From assembly GCA_902795625.1 (NCBI GenBank), contig CADBLW010000066.1, forward strand, positions 1 to 5,609: a DNA stretch of 5,609 nucleotides, written 5' to 3'. Shown here one piece after another: positions 1 to 5,609 of the stretch. A model generated the notes under the pieces. The model saw nothing but the letters and a program-made list of their open reading frames with translations. It searched no databases and was not told the DNA's origin. The DNA is from an uncultured Lachnospiraceae bacterium (GTDB lineage Bacteria > Bacillota > Clostridia > Lachnospirales > Lachnospiraceae). How positions within the stretch are numbered: position 1 is the first letter of the stretch; every line of letters begins with the position of its first letter. Both the position numbers and the translations under genes were made by a program.

Positions 1-574
1 CCGAAGGAGAAGGAGTAACGCTCGCACCGTAGGTTCTCATAACCTCGCGGCGGAACGGCTTCTGCTCGTAGGAAACCTTAACCATGAACACCTTGCAGTC
101 AAGTCCTAAATATGCGCAAGCCATCGAGAGCGCCGTGCCCCACTGACCTGCACCGGTCTCAGTGGTAACACCCTTGAGGCCCTGCTTCTTAGCGTAGTAA
201 GCCTGAGCGATCGCGGAGTTGAGCTTGTGGCTGCCGCTGGTGTTGTTGCCCTCAAATTTGTAGTAGATCTTCGCCGGTGTGCCGAGCTTCTGCTCCAGGC
301 AGTAAGCGCGTACAAGCGGCGACGGACGATACATCTTGTAGAAATTACGGATCTCCTCGGGAATCTCGATGAACGGGGTGTCGTTATCGAGCTCCTGCTT
401 TACGAGCTCCTCGCAAAATACTCCGCCGAGCTCCTCAGCGGTCATCGGCTGATGCGTGCCGGGATTGAGAAGCGGCGCGGGCTTGTTCTTCATATCCGCG
501 CGCATGTTGTACCATGCCTTGGGCATCTCCTGCTCTTCGAGGTAAATCTTGTAAGGGATTTCTTTGTTCGACAT
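1..574 (-). CDS. trpB: TrpB2-type tryptophan synthase beta chain (N-terminal part, runs off the window)
   Basis: A PLP-dependent enzyme of the TrpB2 (TrpB-like) branch, which joins indole to serine or an activated serine to make tryptophan in the cytoplasm. 191 codons are visible; the family is usually about 450 residues, so more than half, including the C-terminal PLP phosphate-binding region, lies beyond base 1. The Schiff-base lysine is K117 in the motif GSHKLN, preceded by KFEGNNTS. The substrate-binding stretch TTETGAGQWG follows at about residues 135-144. The extended N-terminus (about 90 residues before the core, with MYRPSPLVRA) is typical of TrpB2 rather than classical TrpB. The ATG at 574-572 has an AGGAG site (587-583) with 8 bases between. 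No trpA or other trp gene is visible. The upstream T-box reads a Trp codon, which independently supports a role in tryptophan supply. Physiological substrates of bacterial TrpB2 are less settled than for TrpB1. Confidence 0.93.
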   Translation of the reverse strand, partial: MSNKEIPYKIYLEEQEMPKAWYNMRADMKNKPAPLLNPGTHQPMTAEELGGVFCEELVKQELDNDTPFIEIPEEIRNFYKMYRPSPLVRAYCLEQKLGTPAKIYYKFEGNNTSGSHKLNSAIAQAYYAKKQGLKGVTTETGAGQWGTALSMACAYLGLDCKVFMVKVSYEQKPFRREVMRTYGASVTPSPS

Positions 575-616
575 CGTTGTGTCTCCTTTCGTTTTAGTCG
601 GGACATTTGTCTTATA

Positions 617-665
617 ACAAAAGACGCCCTGTCCCGCATTAATGTCTTAATGCCGGGACAGGACG
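617..665 (-). terminator. Regulated intrinsic terminator of the Trp T-box
   Basis: A long hairpin of about 18 base pairs has arms 665-647 and 642-625, a GACA loop, one bulged G near 654-653 and one G·U pair. It is followed at once by UCUUUUGUU. The upstream arm overlaps the antiterminator partner (663-658), as expected for T-box attenuation: charged tRNA leaves this hairpin to form, uncharged tRNA prevents it. Confidence 0.92.
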
Positions 666-906
666 ATAATTTCATCATTCCTGCGGTGCCACCCCGCTTG
701 ATGCTCTCGCATCCTCTTTCGCGCATACATGAATATGCCGGTCGTTGTTGACGGGGGAACCCCACCCCGGCGCCCATACTCCGACTTGCGTCGTTTCCTC
801 TTGCCCTCAAAAGTCCATTCAATCCTTCGGATGCTGCCGCAATCCCAGCGCCTGCGGCTCTCTGTGTGCAACCTTGTGAAGAATCTACTCACTCTTTCTC
901 AACGGT
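617..906 (-). ncRNA. Tryptophan-specific T-box riboswitch leader of trpB2
   Basis: A cis-acting leader that senses uncharged tRNA-Trp and controls read-through into trpB2. Stem I begins with a GAGAAAGAGUGAGUAGA stretch near 900. An AGAGAG segment (863-858) leads into a distal stem formed by GCCGCA (858-853) and UGCGGC (841-836). The specifier codon is UGG at 817-815, in the context GAAUGGAC, which matches tryptophan. A stem III hairpin with a GAGA loop lies at 713-700. The T-box sequence GGGUGGCACCGC is at 694-683. Its UGGC bulge matches a tRNA ending GCCA, consistent with the G discriminator base of bacterial tRNA-Trp. In the antiterminator, GCAGGA (684-679) pairs with UCCUGU (663-658), and GGG with CCC follows across the bulge. 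Bases 663-658 are also part of the terminator arm, so the two states exclude each other. Region 714-800 includes G- and C-rich runs that probably form stem II elements; their pairing was not resolved by eye. Confidence 0.93.
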
Positions 907-913
907 TTAATTT

Positions 914-942
914 CTTATACCACGATGGCCGCGCCATGTCAA
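914..942 (-). promoter_or_regulatory. Sigma-A promoter of the T-box/trpB2 unit
   Basis: A perfect -35 TTGACA (942-937), a 17-base spacer and a -10 TATAAG (919-914) with a TGG extended -10 just before it. Transcription should start at an A near 907, which places the T-box stem I directly at the 5' end of the RNA. The promoter sits downstream of the xylanase terminator, so trpB2 is an independent transcription unit. Confidence 0.88.
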
Positions 943-944
943 GC

Positions 945-1011
945 AGGATTTTTCGAGGGCCGGATTTGTCCGCATTTTCCGAACAACCCATCTCCCGATA
1001 CGAAAAATCCT
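945..1011. repeat. 11-bp inverted repeat between xylanase terminator and trpB2 promoter
   Basis: AGGATTTTTCG at 945-955 and its exact reverse complement at 1001-1011, separated by 45 bases. The right arm includes the U-tract of the xylanase terminator; the left arm lies three bases upstream of the -35 of the trpB2 promoter. It may be chance or the relic of a duplicated terminator tail. No function is assigned. Confidence 0.4.
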
Positions 1012-1037
1012 CCCCGCCGGATTCCGACGGGGAGGAT
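1003..1037 (-). terminator. Intrinsic terminator after the xylanase gene
   Basis: Arms 1037-1024 and 1020-1007 form 14 pairs (one G·U) around a three-base loop, followed by a run of five U (1007-1003). It starts 27 bases after the xylanase stop codon and separates that gene from the T-box unit. Confidence 0.93.
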
Positions 1038-1063
1038 CTGATCAAGTTCCGTTTTCGTAGGGA

Positions 1064-2311
1064 TTACTCTGCCTGGTAATCGAAGCCTGCGTGCTCCTCA
1101 ATCTGAGCAGCACCGAAGAATGCGTACTTCGCCTTCAGCTTCTTGTCGAACAGAAGCGGGCTGTAAGCCTTTCTCCAGGACATCTCGTCGCAGAAACCCC
1201 AGAAGGTCAGAGCGTCAAGCTTGAGCGTGCCTGCGTCGACACGGTCAAGAAGGCCCTTGACAAGGTTGTAGTAGAACATACCCTGCTTGGAAAGCATCTT
1301 AGGCGTTGCGCTCTGCGGGAACTGGTATTTGCCGAGGCATACATCGAGCTCGGTCAACTGGATCTTCAGGCCGAGAGCGCTGAGCTGGTCAACGGTCTTG
1401 AAGTAGTCGTCAAGCTTGTCGCTGGTGTAGAGGTGAGCCTGGAAACCGATACCGTCGATCAGGTAGTTGCCCTTGTCGTCGACAAGCGTCTTCACAAAAC
1501 TCTCAAGCGTGTTCGTCTTGAACTGCTCGTTGTAGTCGTTGTAGTACAGGTCGATGCTCTCCGGAGCATACTTGTTCGCAAAATTAAACGCATGCCAGAT
1601 GAAGTCATCACCGATCGTAGCGGTCCACATGCTCTGACGAAGGGAACCGTCCTCCATCCATGCCTCGTTGACAACGTCATACGCGTAGAACAGGTCGATG
1701 TAACCGGCCTCCTCGAGCTTCTCAAACACCTGCTTGATCATGCTCTCCATACGCTTCAGCATCTCCTCGCGGCCCACAAGCTCCTTGGAGGTGTCGAAAT
1801 CCTCATAGAAGATCCACTGAGGAGTCTGGCTGTACCAAACAAGGGTATGGCCACGCACCGACATGCCGTTTTCCTTAGCCCACTTGAGCATGGAAAGCAT
1901 ATTCGGGTTGAACTCGACAACGATCTCGCCGGCTTCCTTGCTCTTAGCCTCGCTGAGGATGTAGTCCGGCTTCATATCATTTTCCATCGTAACACTGTTG
2001 AACTGCTCCTTGATCAGAGCGGCGGACTTCGCATCGCCCGTCATATATGTCGTCAGGCAGGTACCTGCCTTGACACCGTGCTGTGCGAAGACATCCTTGA
2101 GGGAGATGCCGTCAGCATCCGGAAGGGGCGTAGCCGTAGGGATCGGGGTCTCCGTCGGGCTCGGCGTAGGCGTGTCCGTAGCGGTAGGCTCAGCGGGCGT
2201 GCTCGTAGGCGTCGGATCCGCGGGCTTTTCCGTCGAATTGTCCTTGCCGCAGGCCGCGAAAGCAGCGATCAGCGTCAGAACCATCAGAAACAAAGCAATT
2301 TTCTTTTTCAT
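1064..2311 (-). CDS. GH10 endo-1,4-beta-xylanase, secreted lipoprotein
   Basis: Cleaves internal beta-1,4 bonds of xylan outside the cell with retention of configuration. Residues 1-20 are a signal peptide (KKK then a hydrophobic core) ending in FAA-C21, a lipobox that should anchor the protein to the outer face of the membrane. Residues about 31-65 are a Thr/Pro-rich linker; the GH10 barrel occupies about 68-410. The acid/base is E216 in VVNEAW and the nucleophile is E321 in QLTELD. Other active-site residues seen are H155, W159 and Q162 in GHTLVWYSQTP, N215, H293 in QAHLY, W371 in TFWG and W379 in SWR. The His that commonly follows the LVW motif is Tyr here (Y160). There is no carbohydrate-binding module. 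The ATG (2311-2309) has an AAGGAG site (2325-2320) at 8 bases. It is probably monocistronic, between the promoter at 2421-2450 and the terminator at 1003-1037. Confidence 0.96.
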   Translation of the reverse strand: MKKKIALFLMVLTLIAAFAACGKDNSTEKPADPTPTSTPAEPTATDTPTPSPTETPIPTATPLPDADGISLKDVFAQHGVKAGTCLTTYMTGDAKSAALIKEQFNSVTMENDMKPDYILSEAKSKEAGEIVVEFNPNMLSMLKWAKENGMSVRGHTLVWYSQTPQWIFYEDFDTSKELVGREEMLKRMESMIKQVFEKLEEAGYIDLFYAYDVVNEAWMEDGSLRQSMWTATIGDDFIWHAFNFANKYAPESIDLYYNDYNEQFKTNTLESFVKTLVDDKGNYLIDGIGFQAHLYTSDKLDDYFKTVDQLSALGLKIQLTELDVCLGKYQFPQSATPKMLSKQGMFYYNLVKGLLDRVDAGTLKLDALTFWGFCDEMSWRKAYSPLLFDKKLKAKYAFFGAAQIEEHAGFDYQAE

Positions 2312-2323
2312 GACTTTTACTCC

Positions 2324-2359
2324 TTATATCGTTTGTGAAAGGTCCCGGCCGCAGCACAT
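2324..2359 (-). CDS. Possible 11-codon leader ORF upstream of xylanase
   Basis: An ATG at 2359-2357 lies 9 bases after its own AGGAG (2373-2369). It opens an ORF reading MCCGRDLSQTI that stops with TAA at 2326-2324. The stop overlaps the AAGGAG site of the xylanase gene, an arrangement that would allow translational coupling. The peptide itself has no recognisable function, and a short ORF of this kind can occur by chance. Only the ribosome site and the stop overlap support it. Confidence 0.22.
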   Translation of the reverse strand: MCCGRDLSQTI

Positions 2360-2392
2360 CGCGCGGCACTCCTGCGGACACTCTCGCTCGTT

Positions 2393-2414
2393 CGGTGTCT
2401 GTAACGCGACACCG
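2393..2414 (-). other. Hairpin in the xylanase 5' leader
   Basis: Perfect 7-bp arms CGGTGTC (2414-2408) and GACACCG (2399-2393) around an eight-base loop. It would lie at or just after the predicted start of the xylanase transcript. No U-tract follows, so it is not a terminator. It could stabilise the 5' end of the mRNA. Its first three bases are shared with the promoter dyad arm (2412-2423). Confidence 0.4.
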
Positions 2415-2443
2415 CCCCAAAGTATAGCACAACTTCGGGGCGG
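2412..2443. promoter_or_regulatory. Operator-like dyad over the xylanase promoter
   Basis: On the minus strand, arms CCGCCCCGAAGT (2443-2432) and ACTTTGGGGCGG (2423-2412) are complementary at 11 of 12 positions around an eight-base centre. The dyad spans most of the spacer, the whole -10 element and the likely start site, so a bound dimeric repressor would block the promoter. As RNA it would be a hairpin without a U-tract. The regulator is not known and no regulator gene is in the window. Confidence 0.5.
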
Positions 2444-2450
2444 GATTCAA
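2421..2450 (-). promoter_or_regulatory. Candidate promoter of the xylanase gene
   Basis: A -10 of TATACT (2426-2421) preceded by TGC (extended -10), with TTGAAT (2450-2445) as a partial -35 at an 18-base spacing. The start would fall near 2414, giving a leader of about 100 bases. The good -10 with extended TG is the strongest part; the -35 matches the consensus in only four positions. Confidence 0.6.
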
Positions 2451-2570
2451 TATCAAGAGTGTGGTTTTTCTGTGTCCTGGGGGGAGGGGAGAATTACTCT
2501 TCTCTTGTTACTCTACTGGTATAAACGTATGTCAAATTGAATGTTTAAGTTTTTCCGTTCAAGGACTAAT

Positions 2571-4352
2571 TCAATGTCCTTCCTGGCTCTCCTCGTCCAC
2601 GTACACAATCTCGCAGCTTCCGTCCTCCTTCCGGAGGCGGATGATAATGACTGTTCCTCCCTTCTCTCTATATATGGTATCAAACCTGATGGTTTCGTAT
2701 TCCGCAGGGTACAGCGGTTCTCCGTTTGCGTATACCAGACCCTGCTTTCCGGACGCATCGGCAACGATGACGTATCGGTCGAGATAGCACCTTACAACAT
2801 CGGTATACTCAGGTAATTCTTTTACAATTATGCACTCAACCTTGTCCTGTCCTTCAACGATCCTGAGGACAACAACATGGCCGTCGGCCATAGCATAAAT
2901 GTAATTGGTATCGTTATCCGTGATCTTGTCCGCACCGGAGAAGAGGAGGTCTCCCTGACGGTTGATGCTCGCCCATTTTCCGTCCTCCAGACGCACCTCG
3001 GTATACAGGTCCGGTCCGAACGAATACCCGTCGGGATAATCACAGGTTACCCTTTTCCCCTTATCATCGATATAGTAGACTCTTCCCTCCGTTCCACAGA
3101 GAAGCGCAATCCCGTCATACATGATCGAGGCATACAAAAACTTCGCAGGTGTGATCTCCTTACCGTCCGCATCGACATAGCCCATCATCCCGTTGTCATC
3201 GACGTAGCGTGAGATCTTATCCTCCGCCCACACATTGCGGTCCAGATACCGATATTCCGACTGCCGATCATCCGAATGTTCAGGATCGGCCTCAGTTTCC
3301 GTTTCTGCGAGATACTCATAAATCTTCACCAGATATTCCGCCGAAGCTTTCGTGGCATAGGCCCGGGCATCCTTCTCCACGGTCTGCTGATAATATGTCT
3401 CAACATCATCCTCCGGGCTCGTATAATTATCAAACTCCTTCTTGTACACAGCCGCGCTGTTAAAAAGCTGAAGATTCCTGAGTTCCGGGCTTACCTCTTC
3501 ATAGGCATCGATAATACGATGCTGAAGACAATGATACGCCTCATGGGCAACGGAATTCAGAAGGCTCAGAGCTGTATCGTTTTTCAGGGAGTCTACGCTC
3601 ACTGTGATCCTGTGGTCCACTTCTGTGTAGTGAGCAAGTACCCCATAACCGGTGGTGCCGGCTACCACACTGAGCCCGTGGGGAATTCCGAGATAACTCC
3701 GTTCGATATCGGCCACAGTCCGCAGAACGCCAAGCTTTTCCTCCGGTGAAAGGGTCTTCCACGTATCTTCCTGAAGAAGGAGGAGCGTCTCCATATTCTC
3801 ATCGATCGTCTGCATTTTCAAGCTGTCCGGGCTGTCCGGAGTCTTTACGGACGAAGCTACAAGTCCTTCCCCCAAATTCATTTTCCAGATGATGGCTGAC
3901 ATGAGCAGAAACATTCCCATGGACAGGACAAACTTTGTCTGCCGGCCGGCTTTCCCGAATCTCCGGATCATGATCTTTCGATACTTCCACCGCTTTTTAA
4001 CCTTCCGGCGTATCGCCCTCAGGAACAGCGTCAGGGCAACCGCCAGAGTGATCAGAAGGATGAACAGGATCAGCCCTCGCACGAACTGCCAATACGTGAG
4101 CACCGTATACACACCGAAGCCAAGCATGATGTTCATAAATACACTCTCGCCGTTGCGTTCCTTCCAGAAATCCATGGTGATCCCGATGGCGGCGCCAGTC
4201 AATGCCATTGCGATCAGGATCCATGAGGATGCTTCATAGGAGCAGGATCCGATCTGACGGAACATTGCGGCCTTGTATATGACCCACATGGGGATAAAAC
4301 CGATGATATGGTCAAAGATAAACTCATATCTCCCCTTCGTATTGAAATTCAT
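2571..4352 (-). CDS. Membrane-anchored HExxH metallopeptidase-like protein with C-terminal WG-like repeats
   Basis: No named family was recognised. Residues 1-158 hold about five hydrophobic segments (roughly 11-30, 43-60, 71-88, 93-111, 141-158). The Arg/Lys-rich stretch 112-138 between the fourth and fifth suggests by the positive-inside rule that residues 159-593 lie outside the membrane. This part contains HEAYHCLQ (H270, E271, H274, Q277), a zinc-binding HExxH signature, and 52 residues later EKDARAYA (E326, D328), a plausible third ligand of a gluzincin-type peptidase. Residues about 383-585 contain degenerate WG-like beta repeats: MMGYVDADGKEITPAKF (389-405), VYYIDDKGKRV (425-435), GKWASINRQGDLL (458-470) and KQGLVYANGEPLYPAEY (536-552). 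The role and substrate are unknown; processing of a surface protein or peptide is a guess. No promoter is clear upstream and no terminator follows, so some read-through toward the xylanase gene is possible. Confidence 0.8.
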   Translation of the reverse strand: MNFNTKGRYEFIFDHIIGFIPMWVIYKAAMFRQIGSCSYEASSWILIAMALTGAAIGITMDFWKERNGESVFMNIMLGFGVYTVLTYWQFVRGLILFILLITLAVALTLFLRAIRRKVKKRWKYRKIMIRRFGKAGRQTKFVLSMGMFLLMSAIIWKMNLGEGLVASSVKTPDSPDSLKMQTIDENMETLLLLQEDTWKTLSPEEKLGVLRTVADIERSYLGIPHGLSVVAGTTGYGVLAHYTEVDHRITVSVDSLKNDTALSLLNSVAHEAYHCLQHRIIDAYEEVSPELRNLQLFNSAAVYKKEFDNYTSPEDDVETYYQQTVEKDARAYATKASAEYLVKIYEYLAETETEADPEHSDDRQSEYRYLDRNVWAEDKISRYVDDNGMMGYVDADGKEITPAKFLYASIMYDGIALLCGTEGRVYYIDDKGKRVTCDYPDGYSFGPDLYTEVRLEDGKWASINRQGDLLFSGADKITDNDTNYIYAMADGHVVVLRIVEGQDKVECIIVKELPEYTDVVRCYLDRYVIVADASGKQGLVYANGEPLYPAEYETIRFDTIYREKGGTVIIIRLRKEDGSCEIVYVDEESQEGH

Positions 4353-4360
4353 ATCTTCAT

Positions 4361-4368
4361 TCTCCTCT
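4361..4368 (-). promoter_or_regulatory. Ribosome binding site fixing the start of the metallopeptidase-like gene
   Basis: AGAGGAGA lies 8-9 bases before the ATG at 4352-4350. Another ATG at 4360-4358 is almost in contact with this site and is followed by a stop after two further codons (ATG AAG ATA TGA), so it cannot be the gene start. The two ATGs are in different frames, which makes 4352 the only good choice. Confidence 0.75.
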
Positions 4369-4421
4369 CTTCCTCAAAAACCGCTTCCGGCCCGGACCGC
4401 ACCGCGCCGTCAGCGCCTCAA

Positions 4422-4460
4422 CAAAAACAAAAAGGGAGCGCCGATAACCTCAGCGCTCCC
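4422..4460 (-). terminator. Intrinsic terminator after the aldose epimerase gene
   Basis: Arms 4460-4451 and 4443-4434 form ten pairs (eight GC-rich pairs GGGAGCGC/GCGCTCCC, a G·U and a G-C) around a seven-base loop. A U-rich tail UUUUUGUUUUUG (4433-4422) follows. It begins 25 bases after the stop codon at 4488-4486. Confidence 0.93.
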
Positions 4461-4485
4461 GCGGAAAATGCCTGTCCCTGTGTCC

Positions 4486-5577
4486 TTACTGCTCGTCCTT
4501 CTCCACCGAGAACGAGTACACCGTGCAGAAGTCATACGGCTCACCGACCCGGAATATGCTGGTCGGGAAGCTCGGAATGTTGCAGGAATTCGGATAGAAC
4601 TGCGTCTCGAAGCAGACACCGTCACGCTTCTTGTAAACGACGCCGCCCTTGCCGGGATTCGGATCCTTCGAGCCGTCGATAAAGTTACCGCTGTAGAGCT
4701 GCATGCCCGGAAGATCGGTGTAAACCTCCATCTTACGGCCGCTCTGCTTGTCAAAGAGGATCGCGACGAGATCCATCTCGTCCTCCTCCTCGATGTCGAG
4801 GTCAAGTACATAGTTGTGGTCATAGCCGCCGGCGATCTTGAGGCACTCCATGTCCGCGTTGATATCGCGTCCGATCGGCTTCGGCTCCGAAAAATCCATC
4901 GCCGTGCCGGTGATATCCATGATCTCGCCGGTGGGGATCAGAAGCTTGTCCGTGGGCGTGATCTGGTGGCTGTTGATCCAGACCTCCTGATCAAGCACGG
5001 AGCCGCTTGCCTGTCCCGCAAGGTTGAAATAGGTGTGGTTCGTCAGGTTGATGACCGTATCCTGATCGCAGTCCGCAAAATACTCGATCGCCAGGTCGTT
5101 CTCGTCGGTGAGGGTATAGGTCACGGTAACCTCAAGGTTTCCGGGGAAACCCTGCTCGCCGTCGGGAGAAATGCGGGAAAATTCAACACTCACGCTCTCC
5201 TCGTCCTCAAACGTCTCAACGTCGTAGAACACCTTGTTGTAGCCCATGGGACCGCTGTGAAGGTTGTTGACGCCGTTGTCATTTTTCGCAAGCTCGTACG
5301 TCTTGCCGTTGATCGTAAACTGCGCGCCGCCGATACGGTTTGCGTGACGTCCGATAAACGAACCGTATCCGGGTCCGTTGGTCTCATAGCCTGTCACGTT
5401 GTCGTAGCCGAGGGCCACATCCTCGAAATTGCCGTTTTTGTCCGGAACAATGATGTTGACGATCACGGCACCGAAGTCCGAAACCGTAACCTTCATACCG
5501 TTCTTGTTCTCCATCGTAAACAGGGTGGCTTCCTTGCCGTCCTTCGTCGTTCCGAAGCTTGATCTGGTAATGCCCAT
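4486..5577 (-). CDS. galM: Aldose 1-epimerase (galactose mutarotase)
   Basis: Interconverts the alpha and beta anomers of aldoses such as galactose, glucose or xylose in the cytoplasm, feeding enzymes that need one anomer. 363 residues is the normal family length and no signal peptide is present. Family motifs run in order: FIGRHANRI with R77, NNLHSG with H107, NLTNHTYFNL with H181 (the catalytic acid in characterised GalM enzymes), GGYDHNYVLD with D253, and CFETQFYPNS with E324 (the catalytic base). The ATG (5577-5575) follows an AGGAG (5591-5587) at 9 bases. Only 32 bases upstream are in view, so its promoter and any upstream operon partner cannot be seen. A terminator follows directly. With a xylanase nearby, use on pentoses as well as hexoses is possible, but family sequence alone does not decide the sugar. 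Confidence 0.95.
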   Translation of the reverse strand: MGITRSSFGTTKDGKEATLFTMENKNGMKVTVSDFGAVIVNIIVPDKNGNFEDVALGYDNVTGYETNGPGYGSFIGRHANRIGGAQFTINGKTYELAKNDNGVNNLHSGPMGYNKVFYDVETFEDEESVSVEFSRISPDGEQGFPGNLEVTVTYTLTDENDLAIEYFADCDQDTVINLTNHTYFNLAGQASGSVLDQEVWINSHQITPTDKLLIPTGEIMDITGTAMDFSEPKPIGRDINADMECLKIAGGYDHNYVLDLDIEEEDEMDLVAILFDKQSGRKMEVYTDLPGMQLYSGNFIDGSKDPNPGKGGVVYKKRDGVCFETQFYPNSCNIPSFPTSIFRVGEPYDFCTVYSFSVEKDEQ

Positions 5578-5609
5578 TTGCTTGTTCTCCTTTTTCTTAT
5601 TTCCGCAGC

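Noticed and set aside
647..892. Open frames within the T-box leader on the minus strand
   Set aside because: The region is fully explained by conserved T-box RNA structure, and the predicted peptides are arginine-rich with no coding signature.
1091..2338. Long plus-strand open frame antisense to the xylanase gene
   Set aside because: It has no recognisable domain, is leucine/valine/arginine rich as expected for an antisense shadow of a GC-biased gene, and the minus-strand frame encodes a clear GH10 enzyme.
2412..2443. The dyad as a terminator of the metallopeptidase-like gene
   Set aside because: The hairpin is followed by a GC-rich sequence with no U-tract and lies more than 120 bases after the stop codon.
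2479..2491. G-rich plus-strand run as a possible G-quadruplex
   Set aside because: Only two G-runs separated by one A are present; four runs with loops are needed.
2507..2535. Perfect TTGACA (2535-2530) as a second promoter upstream of the xylanase gene
   Set aside because: At 17 bases the -10 would be AGTAAC, which is poor, and neighbouring spacings are no better. The TATACT at 2426-2421 is a better candidate.
4349..4360. Three-codon mini-ORF ATG AAG ATA TGA in front of the metallopeptidase-like gene
   Set aside because: It is too close to the ribosome site to be initiated well and probably arises by chance; it is useful only in excluding an alternative start.
4273..5562. Long plus-strand open frame antisense to galM
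   Set aside because: Same pattern of low-complexity hydrophobic and basic residues, no good ribosome site, and it runs across the galM terminator. The minus-strand frame has all GalM motifs.

Overview
The window carries four protein genes, all on the minus strand. Read in the direction of transcription they are: an aldose 1-epimerase (5577 to 4486), a membrane protein with a metallopeptidase-like motif and a WG-repeat-like tail (4352 to 2571), a secreted GH10 endo-xylanase lipoprotein (2311 to 1064), and the first 191 codons of a TrpB2-type tryptophan synthase beta chain (574 to the window edge). Strong AGGAG ribosome sites, intrinsic terminators with U-tracts, a tryptophan T-box leader and a lipobox plus Thr/Pro linker on the xylanase point to a Firmicute. 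A fibre-degrading Clostridia member such as a Lachnospiraceae relative from gut or rumen would fit. This placement is inference; nothing in the window fixes the species.

Layout: the epimerase gene ends at an intrinsic terminator (4422-4460). The metallopeptidase/WG gene follows after a gap in which no promoter is evident. A 259-base intergenic region (2312-2570) then holds a candidate xylanase promoter whose -10 element lies inside a 12-bp dyad. Downstream of it are a hairpin and a possible 11-codon leader ORF whose stop overlaps the xylanase ribosome site. The xylanase gene ends at a 14-bp terminator hairpin (1003-1037). The 489-base region 575-1063 is almost fully explained: terminator, a near-consensus promoter (914-942), then a complete T-box riboswitch (about 617-906). 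The T-box has a UGG specifier, the conserved T-box sequence, and overlapping antiterminator and terminator.

Function: xylanase and aldose epimerase both fit plant polysaccharide use, outside and inside the cell respectively, but no transporter or xylose isomerase accompanies them, so this is not a classical utilisation cluster. The TrpB2 gene is a separately controlled unit that should be switched on when tRNA-Trp is uncharged. The least characterised gene is the 593-residue membrane protein with HExxHxxQ and ExDAxxYA motifs followed by WG-like repeats; its substrate cannot be read from the sequence.
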